Source: Candidatus Bipolaricaulota bacterium
GTDB lineage: Bacteria; Bipolaricaulota; Bipolaricaulia; Bipolaricaulales; Bipolaricaulaceae
Assembly (NCBI GenBank): GCA_014360985.1
Contig: JACIWK010000001.1
Location: forward strand, 108,457 to 172,456
Direction of reading: 5' to 3'
DNA length: 64,000 nt
A program made the position numbers and the translations under genes. Position 1 is the first letter of the stretch; every line of letters begins with the position of its first letter. The notes beneath the pieces were generated by a model that saw only the letters and a program-made list of their open reading frames with translations, searched no databases and was not told the DNA's origin. Below, piece after piece: positions 7,976 through 16,477 of the stretch.

Positions 7976-9430
7976 ATGAGAATGAACCTAGATAAGAAGA
8001 TCGCGGTCCCGCTCTACCAACAGCTGAAGCAAATCCTGGAGGAGGGGATTGAGCGCGGAGACTACCGTCCCGGAGACCGTATCCCCACTGAAGAGGAGCT
8101 CTGCCGGCAGTTCGGCGTGAGCCGGGTCACGGTGCGCCAAGCCCTCGGCGCACTGGCCAACGAGGGACTTGTTCTTCGCCACCAGGGAAGTGGAACGTTC
8201 GTCAACCACCGTCTTCCCGCGAAGGTGGTTCCCCTGCGGGCCGTGGTTCCTGAAGAACATTGGGTTCCATCACTTAGGAAGGCGTTCCAGGTTCACAGAA
8301 GGCAGGGACGGGGCGGGGTACTCCAGCCCGACATCAAGGTCCTGGGACGCCCCGAGCTCCACGCTAAGATCGTCTCCGCGGTGGGCAGAGGCGTCGCCCC
8401 TGATCTAGCTCTTATCGACTGGGTATGGCTCACCGAGTTCGCCGATCTTCACTACCTCGCACCCCTGGATGAGATCGACAAGAAGTGGGCGGCAGCGTTC
8501 AAGGCTGACCTGCTTCCACTGTTTGTGGAGAACAACTGTTACCGGGGCCACCTCTACGGGATGCAGCCCGAGGCCAATGTCTCGCTCGTTTGGTATCGAA
8601 GGGACTGGTTCGAGGTCGAGGGGCTCTCCCCTCCCCGCACCTGGGACGAGCTTGTGGAAGCCGCACAGCACTTCAAGGGGGAGGACGTCCAGCAGCGATA
8701 CGGATTGGGCCCGTTCCCGCTCGCGTTCCCGGGAGGCCCAAACGCGGGTGAGACAACCACCTACATCCTAAGCTCTCTCATCTGGTCGGTAGGAGAGGAG
8801 ATCTGCACTGAAGACAGGATCATTCTCGGCGAGGGGGCCCGGCAGGCCGTTGGGTTTCTCTATGATCTGGTCCACACGTACCGGCTGGCATCACCCACTG
8901 CATCCCGGTACGGGTTCAACGAAGTTCCGCTCCTGTTCGCCAGCGGGACAGTGGCGCTGGCGTTCGGGGGAAGCTACGAAAAGGCCTTCATCCAGCAGGT
9001 CTCAGGGTGGGATGACAAGGCATTCCGGCAGAGGGTGGGGTTCGTCCCCATCCCTGCCGGGCCGGGCGGGAGACCTGCTGCCACAGTAGGTGGAATGGTG
9101 TACGTCGTCTTCCGCCAGTCGCCCCACCCAGAGGCGGCTCTGGAAGTCCTAAAGATCCTTGCCAGCCCCTCTCTGATGATGGAGATGTGCCGTCTGATAG
9201 GGCGCAAACCGACCAGGGTCTCGGTAGTGCGCTCTCTCGATCAGGAACGAGACTGGTTCATCTATGAGACCAGCCGGTTGCTGGAGATAGCTCATGTGCG
9301 GCCGATCATCCCTCGCTATGCTCAGGTATCGACTCAGCTACAGGAGATGATCGCCCAAACGCTGGAGAGAAGACGGTCACCCACCGAAGCCATCGCTCAG
9401 GCCCAGGCGATCATAGATTGCTTGGCGTAG
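7976..9430 (+). CDS. GntR-family regulator fused to an extracellular solute-binding-protein domain
   Basis: The 484-residue protein has two parts. Residues about 1-75 are a GntR winged helix (VPLYQQLKQILEEGI, CRQFGVSRVTVRQALGALA, HQGSGTFV). Residues about 80-484 are a complete family-1 solute-binding-protein fold of the maltose/sugar type (SLVWYRRDWFEVEG, PRTWDELVEAAQHF, FASGTVALAFGGSYEKAF, VGFVPIPAGPGG). There is no signal peptide, so the binding domain works in the cytoplasm as effector domain. It precedes a sugar-type ABC importer and probably senses the ligand that the importer carries, repressing or activating it through the palindrome at 9489. The start could also be the in-frame ATG at 7982. 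Confidence 0.85.
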   Translation: MRMNLDKKIAVPLYQQLKQILEEGIERGDYRPGDRIPTEEELCRQFGVSRVTVRQALGALANEGLVLRHQGSGTFVNHRLPAKVVPLRAVVPEEHWVPSLRKAFQVHRRQGRGGVLQPDIKVLGRPELHAKIVSAVGRGVAPDLALIDWVWLTEFADLHYLAPLDEIDKKWAAAFKADLLPLFVENNCYRGHLYGMQPEANVSLVWYRRDWFEVEGLSPPRTWDELVEAAQHFKGEDVQQRYGLGPFPLAFPGGPNAGETTTYILSSLIWSVGEEICTEDRIILGEGARQAVGFLYDLVHTYRLASPTASRYGFNEVPLLFASGTVALAFGGSYEKAFIQQVSGWDDKAFRQRVGFVPIPAGPGGRPAATVGGMVYVVFRQSPHPEAALEVLKILASPSLMMEMCRLIGRKPTRVSVVRSLDQERDWFIYETSRLLEIAHVRPIIPRYAQVSTQLQEMIAQTLERRRSPTEAIAQAQAIIDCLA

Positions 9431-9460
9431 CCTCCTTGACTCACTTGCACCAAGAAGAAC

Positions 9461-9490
9461 TTGACAACGCGCTCCTTGCCATGCTAAAGT
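9461..9490 (+). promoter_or_regulatory. Promoter of the ABC importer operon
   Basis: A perfect TTGACA at 9461-9466 is followed after 18 nt by TAAAGT (9485-9490), preceded by TGC as an extended -10. The -10 abuts the 14-bp palindrome at 9489-9502. Confidence 0.5.
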
Positions 9491-9502
9491 TGTTATAACA
9501 AC
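9489..9502. promoter_or_regulatory. Perfect palindromic operator candidate
   Basis: GTTGTTATAACAAC is a perfect 14-bp inverted repeat overlapping the end of the -10 region and the expected transcription start of the importer operon. Its size and place fit a GntR dimer acting as repressor, and the obvious candidate is the upstream GntR-SBP protein. Confidence 0.5.
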
Positions 9503-9766
9503 TCTCATCGCTGTTGGAGGAGGTAGCGAGGCGCGGTCCTGCAGAGAGGCGCCAGTGTTCACAGGTCCAACCGCGCACCCTGCACACTTCCCAGACCATT
9601 GGTGGGAGTGGGGGAGCGTGGAGCCGGGTTGACACAAGGATCGGAGATCAAAACCTGCTAGGAGTTAGGAACAGGAAGGAGGTGAGCATCGGGAGGAAAA
9701 TGTGAAGGTCTTCCAACCGAGAAGTGTGGGATCACCACCAGCAGTTGAAGAAGGAGGGAAGTTGAA
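9503..9766 (+). other. 264-nt leader upstream of the binding-protein gene
   Basis: No convincing gene or known riboswitch is visible. The 63-codon ORF at 9514-9705 begins with TTG and looks spurious. A second TTGACA occurs near 9629 without a good -10. The leader ends in AAGAAGGAGGGAAG, the ribosome site for the binding-protein gene. Confidence 0.3.
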
Positions 9767-11038
9767 ATGAGGCGGCTAAGTGTTCTTCTTCTCGCAGGGT
9801 TGGTGGCAAGCGCGGCGACGGTGGTTGCCGCGTCAGACCTGACGTTCATGTCGACGCAGATGCGGCCCATAACGGAGGCAGAATGGGTCCGCACAGTGCT
9901 TCTTCCCCCGTTCACGACGGCAACCGGTATTCCCGTTGTCTTCCTCGGGGCAGAGGAACCGGAACTGACGAACCGAATCCTCGCTGAGTTCGAAGCTCGC
10001 CGCGGCTCACTCGATCTCGTCGGCGACCTCCACGGCAACTTCCTCGTCTACTACAACGCCCTGAAGGATCTAGGGGCCGAGTTAGTCCAGCTCGAAGCCC
10101 TGGGCGATCGGACCCTAGCGAGGTCGTTCGTGGAGTTGGGGCGCATCGGAGGTGCCCAAGTCTACATCCCCTGGATGCAGGCCACCTACGTCCTCGTCGC
10201 CAACAAGAAGGCGCTCCAGTATCTTCCTTCGTGGGCCGACCCCACGACCCTGACCTATGACCAGCTCTACCTTTGGGCCAGGAACATCTTCGAGGCGACC
10301 GGGGAGCAGAAGCTTGGGATCCCGGCCGGACCTCGCGCCCTACTCCACCGCTTTCTCCATGGCTACCTCTACCCCTCGTTTACTGGGGCCCAGGTCACGA
10401 AGTTCACCTCGCCGGAGGCAGTCCTGATGTGGGAGTACCTGAAGGACCTCTGGCAGTACGTGACACCGTCGGCACCTCTTCTCGACTCGATGGACACCGC
10501 GCTCCTGTCCGAAGAGGTGTGGATCGCGTGGGATCACACGGCGCGGGTGAAGACAGCGGTGATGGAGCGACCGGACGACTTCGTGGTGCTGCCGGCCCCC
10601 GCTGGGCCCAAGGGTCGCGGCGTGATCACGGTCCTCGCGGGGCTCGCCATCCCCCAGACGGCGCCCGATCCAGCGAGGGCTTACCAGCTGATCGAGTACC
10701 TCACACGCCCGTCCAGCCAGGTGGCAATCCTGGAGGGCGTAGGGTTCTTCCCGGTGGTCGCCGAGGCAGCCGGTGCAGTCCCCACGGGGGGGCTGAAGGT
10801 CCTTGCTGACGGCGTCGCAGTCCAGTCGGCTTCGCCGGACCTCCTCGTCTCCATCATCCCCGGCGGGCTCGGTGCCCGAGGTGGGGAGTTCAACAAGGTC
10901 TATCTGGACTCGTTCACCGAGATCGTGATCCGCGGCAGGCCCATCCAAGAGGTGCTCGCCCAGCAAGGGGCGCTCCTTGATGCGCTGTTCCGGGAGACGG
11001 GTGCGCCAACCCCGGTGCCCGACGTGTATCTCCCATAA
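9767..11038 (+). CDS. ABC importer solute-binding protein
   Basis: The 423-residue exported binding protein is of the family-1 (carbohydrate) type. The signal peptide MRRLSVLLLAGLVASAATVVAA has no lipobox cysteine, so it is probably a free periplasmic protein cleaved near VAA-SD. FTTATGIPVVFLGAE is the usual domain-1 pattern. LPAPAGPKGRGVITVLAGLAI and AYQLIEYLTRP are the typical domain-2 motifs. The ATG follows AAGGAGGG. It is the first gene of a binding protein-permease-permease-ATPase operon. The ligand is not readable; a glycosylglycerate or related sugar is inferred from the downstream mannosylglycerate synthase. Confidence 0.85.
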   Translation: MRRLSVLLLAGLVASAATVVAASDLTFMSTQMRPITEAEWVRTVLLPPFTTATGIPVVFLGAEEPELTNRILAEFEARRGSLDLVGDLHGNFLVYYNALKDLGAELVQLEALGDRTLARSFVELGRIGGAQVYIPWMQATYVLVANKKALQYLPSWADPTTLTYDQLYLWARNIFEATGEQKLGIPAGPRALLHRFLHGYLYPSFTGAQVTKFTSPEAVLMWEYLKDLWQYVTPSAPLLDSMDTALLSEEVWIAWDHTARVKTAVMERPDDFVVLPAPAGPKGRGVITVLAGLAIPQTAPDPARAYQLIEYLTRPSSQVAILEGVGFFPVVAEAAGAVPTGGLKVLADGVAVQSASPDLLVSIIPGGLGARGGEFNKVYLDSFTEIVIRGRPIQEVLAQQGALLDALFRETGAPTPVPDVYLP

Positions 11039-11045
11039 GAGGAGT

Positions 11046-11075
11046 GCCGGGCCGGGGGCATGCCCCCGGCCCGGC
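11046..11075. terminator. Perfect 15-bp hairpin between binding protein and permease genes
   Basis: GCCGGGCCGGGGGCA is followed at once by its exact reverse complement. No U-tract follows. Such intercistronic stem-loops after binding-protein genes protect the 5' message or reduce read-through, giving more binding protein than permease. Confidence 0.6.
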
Positions 11076-11082
11076 TTCATTC

Positions 11083-11958
11083 ATGCCCTGTACTCGCCCG
11101 CTGCGCGCGCTGGCCTCCGAGAAGGCCCTCCCCTATTGGTTAATCCTCCCCACGATCGTCTACGTGGCCGTGTTCTTCCTGGTCCCGGTAGTCCAGGCTC
11201 TCCTCTTGGCATTCCGTACCCAGGATGGGCAGTGGACGACGCGCTTCCTCATGCGCATGGTCCAGGACATTCAGTTTGGCAGCGCCCTCCGGTTCACGTT
11301 GCTCCTCCTGGCGATCGTTGTCCCCCTACAGCTGGTGACAGCCCTCTTCATCGCCCTCCTCGTCAATACGAGGTTTCGCGGATCGCGAACCTTCCTCTAC
11401 ATGTGTGCCATCCCACTCGGCATCTCCGACCTCGCCGCGGGACTGATCTGGTTCTCCCTCTTCACCCAGCATGGATACATCAACTCCTTCTTGTACGGTC
11501 TAGGGATCATCGAGAGGCCGATCTTCTTCCTTTCGGCGCAGAACACCGGATGGGTCTTAGGGTCAATCGTGCTCGCTGAGCACTGGCGTGCCACCGCGAT
11601 CGTGCTCGTAATCCTCGTTGCCGGCCTGCAGATGATCTCCCGTGACTACCTCGAGGCTGCGGAGGTGTTCGGGGCTCGCCCCTGGCAGAGGCTGTGGCAC
11701 GTCACGTTGCCTCTCCTCAAGCCCTCGCTACAGTCGGCCCTCATCATCCGAACGATCCTCGCCCTGCAGATGTTCGCCGTTGTCGTCGCGATGGGGGGGC
11801 GAATGGTCCCTGTGTTGGCGGGCGAAGCCTACTACTGGTACTACCTCTATCGCAATGCGAATGTGGCTTCCGCTTATGCCCTTCTTCTCATGGTCATCTC
11901 GGCCTTGCTCGCCTGGGGATACCTGCGGTTCCTCCGCCCGCGGGAGGTACATTCGTGA
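11083..11958 (+). CDS. ABC importer permease, MalF-like
   Basis: An inner-membrane permease with six predicted helices (YWLILPTIVYVAVFFLVPVV first). The cytoplasmic EAA loop is YLEAAEVFGARPWQRLWHVT followed by LPLLKPSL, the site that docks the ATPase. I prefer the ATG at 11083 (291 residues). The GTG at 11044 given by the ORF track would translate through the strong intercistronic hairpin. No good ribosome site precedes 11083, so the start is uncertain. The stop overlaps the next permease (GTGA). Confidence 0.85.
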   Translation: MPCTRPLRALASEKALPYWLILPTIVYVAVFFLVPVVQALLLAFRTQDGQWTTRFLMRMVQDIQFGSALRFTLLLLAIVVPLQLVTALFIALLVNTRFRGSRTFLYMCAIPLGISDLAAGLIWFSLFTQHGYINSFLYGLGIIERPIFFLSAQNTGWVLGSIVLAEHWRATAIVLVILVAGLQMISRDYLEAAEVFGARPWQRLWHVTLPLLKPSLQSALIIRTILALQMFAVVVAMGGRMVPVLAGEAYYWYYLYRNANVASAYALLLMVISALLAWGYLRFLRPREVHS

Positions 11959-12776
11959 CGTTCCGTCAGCTCCAGCGCCGGTTTCTCCTGTACATGGTGG
12001 TGGTGGTAATCGCACTGTGGGTCCTCGTTCCGCTGGTCCTCATCGCCCTCGCGGCGTTCACACCTCGGCTCGAGCTGTACCGATGGCCACGGACGGTACT
12101 TCCCAGCGCTTTCTCCACGGCAACGATGGCGTTCTTCCTTCGATCGTACGGTACCCTCACCTCGCTGACGAACAGCGCGCTGGTGGCGCTACTGACCTTG
12201 GGGATGACCCTTGCCCTCGGCGCACCTGCTGGATACGCCGTGGCGCGGTACGTCTTCCGCGGTCGAGAAGCATTCCGCATCGGCATCCTCATGACCAGGA
12301 TGTTTCCCACGTCGTTGCTAGCTATCCCTCTCATCGTCACGTTCATCCGGTGGCAGCTCTACGATACGCTCATCGGTGTGGCGTTCATCCACACCGCGAT
12401 GGCTCTTCCTTTTGCTGTCCTCATTACCTCAGGCATTTTCTCGGGGGTTCCCAAGGAATTGGAGGAGGCAGCGATGACCTTGGGGTGCAGCCGATTGGGG
12501 GCGTTCGTGAGGGTGGCACTCCCGTTGGCCCTTCCAGGGCTGGCCGCAGCCGCCATGTTCACCTTTGTGATCTCCTGGAACGAGGTGTTCGCTGCAGCTA
12601 TTCTCACCGTCCGGAACCGGACCCTTCCTGCCCAGGTGCTGACATCGCTCGAGGTTGCTCCTCTCGACTTTCGGTTCGCGGGGGGGTTTTTCATGATCAT
12701 CCCCGCCTTGATCTTCATGGCCCTGGCCCGGAGGTATCTGTTCCAGATGTGGGGCGGTGCGATCTCAGAGAGGTGA
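11955..12776 (+). CDS. ABC importer permease, MalG-like
   Basis: The 273-residue partner permease starts FRQLQRRFLLYMVVVVIALW and has six predicted helices. Its EAA loop is ELEEAAMTLGCSRLGAFVRV followed by ALPLALPGL. The GTG start at 11955 overlaps the preceding stop by 4 nt and follows GGGAGGT at good spacing. The ORF-track start at 11694 lies inside the first permease and was rejected. With the previous gene it forms the heterodimeric membrane channel. Confidence 0.88.
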   Translation: MTFRQLQRRFLLYMVVVVIALWVLVPLVLIALAAFTPRLELYRWPRTVLPSAFSTATMAFFLRSYGTLTSLTNSALVALLTLGMTLALGAPAGYAVARYVFRGREAFRIGILMTRMFPTSLLAIPLIVTFIRWQLYDTLIGVAFIHTAMALPFAVLITSGIFSGVPKELEEAAMTLGCSRLGAFVRVALPLALPGLAAAAMFTFVISWNEVFAAAILTVRNRTLPAQVLTSLEVAPLDFRFAGGFFMIIPALIFMALARRYLFQMWGGAISER

Positions 12777-12779
12777 GCG

Positions 12780-13901
12780 GTGGCCGAGATTAGGCTCGAA
12801 CAAGTACGGAAGACGTTTGGCCGGGTGGTGGCTGTCCGCGACGTCGACTTGACGATCGAGGATGGGGAGTTCCTCGTCCTCCTCGGACCATCCGGCTGTG
12901 GGAAGACGACCACACTGCGGTGCATCGCCGGCCTCGAGCGGGCCAACAGCGGGAGAATCTTCATCGGCCGCCGTGACGTGACGGGACTGCCTCCTGCTCG
13001 GCGGGGGATCGCGATGGTCTTCCAGAGCTATGCCGTCTTCCCACACATGACCGTGGCACAGAACATCGGGTTCGGGCTCCGCATGCGCCACGTCCCCAGA
13101 CGACAGATCCAGAAAGATGTCGAGGAGGCAGCGGCGCTCCTTCGGATCGACGAACTCCTCCAGCGATACCCTGCCCAGCTCTCCGGCGGGCAGCGACAAC
13201 GGGTGGCCGTAGCGCGCGCCATCGTGATGAAACCCCAGGTCTTGCTCATGGATGAGCCGCTCTCCAACCTCGATGCCCTTCTCCGCCTTCAGATGCGCGC
13301 CGAGTTGAAACGACTCCATCGCGAAATCGGGACGACCACCGTGTACGTCACCCACGACCAGGTGGAGGCCCTTTCGCTTGGGGATCGCATCGCGGTGATG
13401 ATGGATGGGACCATCGTGCAGCTCGATCACCCCAGCGTTGTCTACGACAAGCCGGCATCAACGTTTGTCGCCGGGTTCATCGGCACCCCGCCAATGAACT
13501 TCCTCGAGGCCACCGTCGCTGCTCGCGACGAGAGCGTCGAGCTCGTGGTGGGAGACTTCACCCTGCTCGTACCGGCGATGTGGACGGATCAACTGAAAGA
13601 GAGGGCGGGCCAGACCGTGATCGTGGGCATCAGGGCTGAGAACATCACCGTCCATCACGGGCCGGTGCCGGGGTCTCTTGCCGCCACGGTGCTGGTGTCG
13701 GAGCCGCTGGGTTCTCAGCAGCTGCTGACGGTCCAGGTCGGCCAGGATGTCCTCAAGGTCGCCACCGCCCCCGAGCCGCTGTTGGCAGCAGGGCAGATGG
13801 TGGGGTTGACCCTCGTAGGTCAGAAGCTCCGCCTATTCGACAAGGAGACGGGGAAGGCCCTCCCTGTGCCAATTCCCCCGCCGTCCGAGGGAGGGACGTG
13901 A
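12780..13901 (+). CDS. ABC importer ATPase, MalK/UgpC type
   Basis: The 373-residue ATPase energises the importer. Walker A is GPSGCGKTT, the signature is LSGGQRQR, Walker B is [13 protein letters not shown] and the switch histidine is in VYVTHDQ. The C-terminal 130 residues are the TOBE/OB regulatory region of the MalK class ([15 protein letters not shown]). The GTG start follows AGAGGTGAG. Having the ATPase inside the operon suggests it is dedicated to this importer rather than shared. Its stop overlaps the mannosylglycerate synthase start. Confidence 0.92.
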   Translation: MAEIRLEQVRKTFGRVVAVRDVDLTIEDGEFLVLLGPSGCGKTTTLRCIAGLERANSGRIFIGRRDVTGLPPARRGIAMVFQSYAVFPHMTVAQNIGFGLRMRHVPRRQIQKDVEEAAALLRIDELLQRYPAQLSGGQRQRVAVARAIVMKPQVLLMDEPLSNLDALLRLQMRAELKRLHREIGTTTVYVTHDQVEALSLGDRIAVMMDGTIVQLDHPSVVYDKPASTFVAGFIGTPPMNFLEATVAARDESVELVVGDFTLLVPAMWTDQLKERAGQTVIVGIRAENITVHHGPVPGSLAATVLVSEPLGSQQLLTVQVGQDVLKVATAPEPLLAAGQMVGLTLVGQKLRLFDKETGKALPVPIPPPSEGGT

Positions 13902-15049
13902 TGAGTGCCGTAGTGTTCCCGTTCAAGCGCGAGGATCCCGACGTCCTGCTGAAGAACGTTCGCACAGCTTTGGCCCACCCGCGAGTGCGGCGCGTCGTGT
14001 GCGTAGGGGCGGAGGAGGATGAATGTTTCGCAACCGTGGCCCGCGCTGCCCCCAACATCGCTCGTTCGAGCGGCAAGGAAGTGGTGGTCATCGTTCAGGA
14101 GAGGATCGGCACCAAGAGGCCCGGAAAGGGCGACGGGATGAACAGCGCCCTCCGGTACCTCCTGACCAACACAGAGCACGACCGGATCCACTTCTACGAC
14201 GCCGACATCCTCTCCTTCTCCGAGGAGTGGATCGCGAAGGCGGAGGAAGCCGCGGACCAGGGGTACCAGGTTGTACGCCACTACTTCCCGCGGGCGAGCA
14301 CGGACGCGATGATCACCTGGTTCATCACCCGAACAGGGTTCGCCATCCTGTTTCCACGGTCCGAACTCCCGCGGATCGAGCAACCGTTGGGGGGCGAGCT
14401 TTTGGTGACGAGGAAAGTGGCGGAAGCGCTTCTCGCGGATCCGCGGGTCCAGGCCCAGAGCGACTGGGGAATCGACACGCTGTACACGTTCGCCACCGTC
14501 GCTCAGGGCTTCAGCATCTACGAGACGTACATGGGCGTGGGGAAGGTCCACAAGCTCTACGGTTCCCTGGGCGACCTACGCACGATGCTGATCGAGTGCT
14601 TCGAGGCCCTCTCGTCGCTGGCCGGGGCATCGGTCGCCGGAACCACATTGCACCACGTGGAGTACCAGGGCCCGGTGTCGGAGGCCATCAAGGCCAAGGT
14701 TGGGTACGACGTCGACGCGACGCTGGCCCTGCTCGCTGAGGGTTGGACGGAGCGTCAGGCGGAGCTCCTCGACCACTTCCCGCCTGAGGTCCGGGATGGG
14801 CTAAACCCATCGCGGCGGATCCCCCGGGTGGGGTGCATGGACGACAAAGCCTGGTACGACACGTATCGCGTTCTCCTTCGGGAATACCAGAGCGAGAATC
14901 CCGAGTGGCAAGATCTCCTGTTCCGACTTTGGGCAGCCCGGGTCCTGGCGTACACCTTCTCGGTGGCGCTCCGGGGGTACGACCTGGCGATGCACCACCT
15001 GCACCAGATGGTGGAGTGCTATTGCCGGCGCGCGGCGGGGGGGTCCTGA
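13901..15049 (+). CDS. mgs: Mannosylglycerate synthase (GT78)
   Basis: The 382-residue enzyme transfers mannose from GDP-mannose to D-glycerate in one step, giving the compatible solute 2-O-mannosylglycerate. From memory it closely matches the Rhodothermus marinus enzyme. Shared blocks include VVFPFKREDPDVLLKNVR, RPGKGDGMNSALRY, IHFYDADI (the DxD-like metal site), VRHYFPRASTDAMITW, EQPLGGELL and SDWGIDTLYTF. I chose the ATG at 13901, which overlaps the ATPase stop and gives MSAVVFPFK. The adjacent GTG would add one residue. The gene is translationally coupled to the importer, so uptake and synthesis share one transcript. Its 3' end overlaps the convergent oxidoreductase by 31 bp. Confidence 0.93.
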   Translation: MSAVVFPFKREDPDVLLKNVRTALAHPRVRRVVCVGAEEDECFATVARAAPNIARSSGKEVVVIVQERIGTKRPGKGDGMNSALRYLLTNTEHDRIHFYDADILSFSEEWIAKAEEAADQGYQVVRHYFPRASTDAMITWFITRTGFAILFPRSELPRIEQPLGGELLVTRKVAEALLADPRVQAQSDWGIDTLYTFATVAQGFSIYETYMGVGKVHKLYGSLGDLRTMLIECFEALSSLAGASVAGTTLHHVEYQGPVSEAIKAKVGYDVDATLALLAEGWTERQAELLDHFPPEVRDGLNPSRRIPRVGCMDDKAWYDTYRVLLREYQSENPEWQDLLFRLWAARVLAYTFSVALRGYDLAMHHLHQMVECYCRRAAGGS

Positions 15050-16323
15050 CGAGGGGTGAGAGGCATCCAGTCCCCCAAGTTCACCACCTTCCCGCTGATC
15101 CGAGCCTCCTCGGCCGCGAGGGCCCAGAGGTGACTGGCCAAGGACGCATCCAGGGAAGTAAGGGGGGGTGGAACAGGTCCGACTCGTGCCTCACGAACCC
15201 TCTTCAAGAAGGCCACCATCAGCCCATCATCGCCCCCCGCGTGCCCGCCACAAGCAGGGGTGCGGAATCGCCGTGGGGGAAGGCGGGAGAACGGGAGGAC
15301 GGAGACCTCACCCCGGCCGAGGTGCCCCCGGATCTCCCCGTGGGTGCCCATCAGCTTAACGGTGCGGGTGTTTTCGGCGGTGAAGGCGGAGACGACCAAC
15401 GTGGCCACCACGCCTCTCTCGAACTCCATCACCACGACCTGCTGGTCGGGGACGTCATTGTCACATCGGAAGACACAGCGGCTGTAGGGACTCTGGGCCA
15501 GCACCGATGCCCGCGCGGCCGGATCAGGGGAGATCACCGACCCAGGCCATCCCCTGTCCTCGCCGAACCGGCGCAGGTAGATCTCTACCGCTGAGTAGGG
15601 ACAAGCGGGCTCGTGTGGGCAGGGGTCGGTGCACCGTTCCGTGGCGGCGGGGGGGGCGTTCTCCGGTCGGAAGAAGGTCAGGCTTCCCACCGACCGCACG
15701 GACTGGCAGTTGCTCCCGACGAACCAACCGAGGAGGTCCAAGTCGTGACAGGCCTTGGCCAGGACCAGCGGGCAGGCGCGGTCAGCCCGTCGCCAGTGCC
15801 CGCGAACGTAGGAGTGGGCGAAGTGCCAGTACCCGATGTTCTCGACGTGGATCACGGACACGAGCTGGCCAACCGCCCCCTGATCCAGCAGATCCTTGAC
15901 CGTGCGGAAGAACGGCGTGTACCGGAGCACGTGGGCCACCGTCACCGATCCGGAGGAACGGTAGGCGGCTTCCCGGAGGCGAAGGAGGTCCTCCCTGGAC
16001 GTGGCGATTGGCTTCTCGAGGAGGACGTGGTAGCCGCGTTCCAGGGCAGCGAGGGCGGGCTCGGCGTGGAGGTTGTCTGGTGTGGCCACGATGAGCGCTT
16101 CTGCCAACTGGCCACGGGACAGGAGGTCGTCCCAGGAGGGGAACAGCCTGGTGGAGGGCACTCCGTGGGCGCGGCCGGCGGCAGCGCGGCGCGCGGGGTT
16201 CGGCTCCGCCACGGCCACAACCCTTGCTGAACGGGGGTGGGCGAGAATATAGCGCCCGTAGACATCATCTCCCCTTTGTCCCGCGCCCACGAGAGCCACC
16301 GTCACCGGACCAGCGCGTCCCAT
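15019..16323 (-). CDS. Gfo/Idh/MocA-family oxidoreductase
   Basis: The 434-residue NAD(P)-dependent sugar-type dehydrogenase has a Rossmann start TVALVGAGQRGDDVYGRYI and the family EKPIATS motif (lysine in HVLLEKPIATSREDL). A later segment has EPACPYSAVEIYLRR with several cysteines. The ATG at 16323 gives the right N terminus; the ORF-track start at 17130 runs through the divergent kinase gene and was rejected. It is convergent with mgs and divergent from glycerate kinase. The substrate is unknown. A role in oxidising sugars or glycerate-type compounds of this island is inference. Confidence 0.85.
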   Translation of the reverse strand: MGRAGPVTVALVGAGQRGDDVYGRYILAHPRSARVVAVAEPNPARRAAAGRAHGVPSTRLFPSWDDLLSRGQLAEALIVATPDNLHAEPALAALERGYHVLLEKPIATSREDLLRLREAAYRSSGSVTVAHVLRYTPFFRTVKDLLDQGAVGQLVSVIHVENIGYWHFAHSYVRGHWRRADRACPLVLAKACHDLDLLGWFVGSNCQSVRSVGSLTFFRPENAPPAATERCTDPCPHEPACPYSAVEIYLRRFGEDRGWPGSVISPDPAARASVLAQSPYSRCVFRCDNDVPDQQVVVMEFERGVVATLVVSAFTAENTRTVKLMGTHGEIRGHLGRGEVSVLPFSRLPPRRFRTPACGGHAGGDDGLMVAFLKRVREARVGPVPPPLTSLDASLASHLWALAAEEARISGKVVNLGDWMPLTPRQDPPAARRQ

Positions 16324-16354
16324 GTTCTCCCTTGCCCGTCTCCTCCCCTGCGGG

Positions 16355-16360
16355 AGTATA
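16355..16360 (-). promoter_or_regulatory. -10 box TATACT of the oxidoreductase gene
   Basis: On the minus strand TATACT lies 31 nt upstream of the ATG at 16323, with purine-rich GGGGAGGAG between. It sits in the 154-bp divergent region shared with glycerate kinase. Confidence 0.4.
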
Positions 16361-16477
16361 CCCACCTGCCCATCGCACGCCGCTCGTGAGAGGGGGCTGT
16401 CCGTCAGTTCAAGGACGGGGGTCCCTGGTGGCCCCTGGCGCAGGCGGACCGCGGGAACGATCATCGCAAGGACGATG

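Noticed and set aside
9514-9705. 63-codon ORF in the leader of the binding-protein gene
   Set aside because: TTG start, no recognisable motif and odd composition. More likely untranslated leader.
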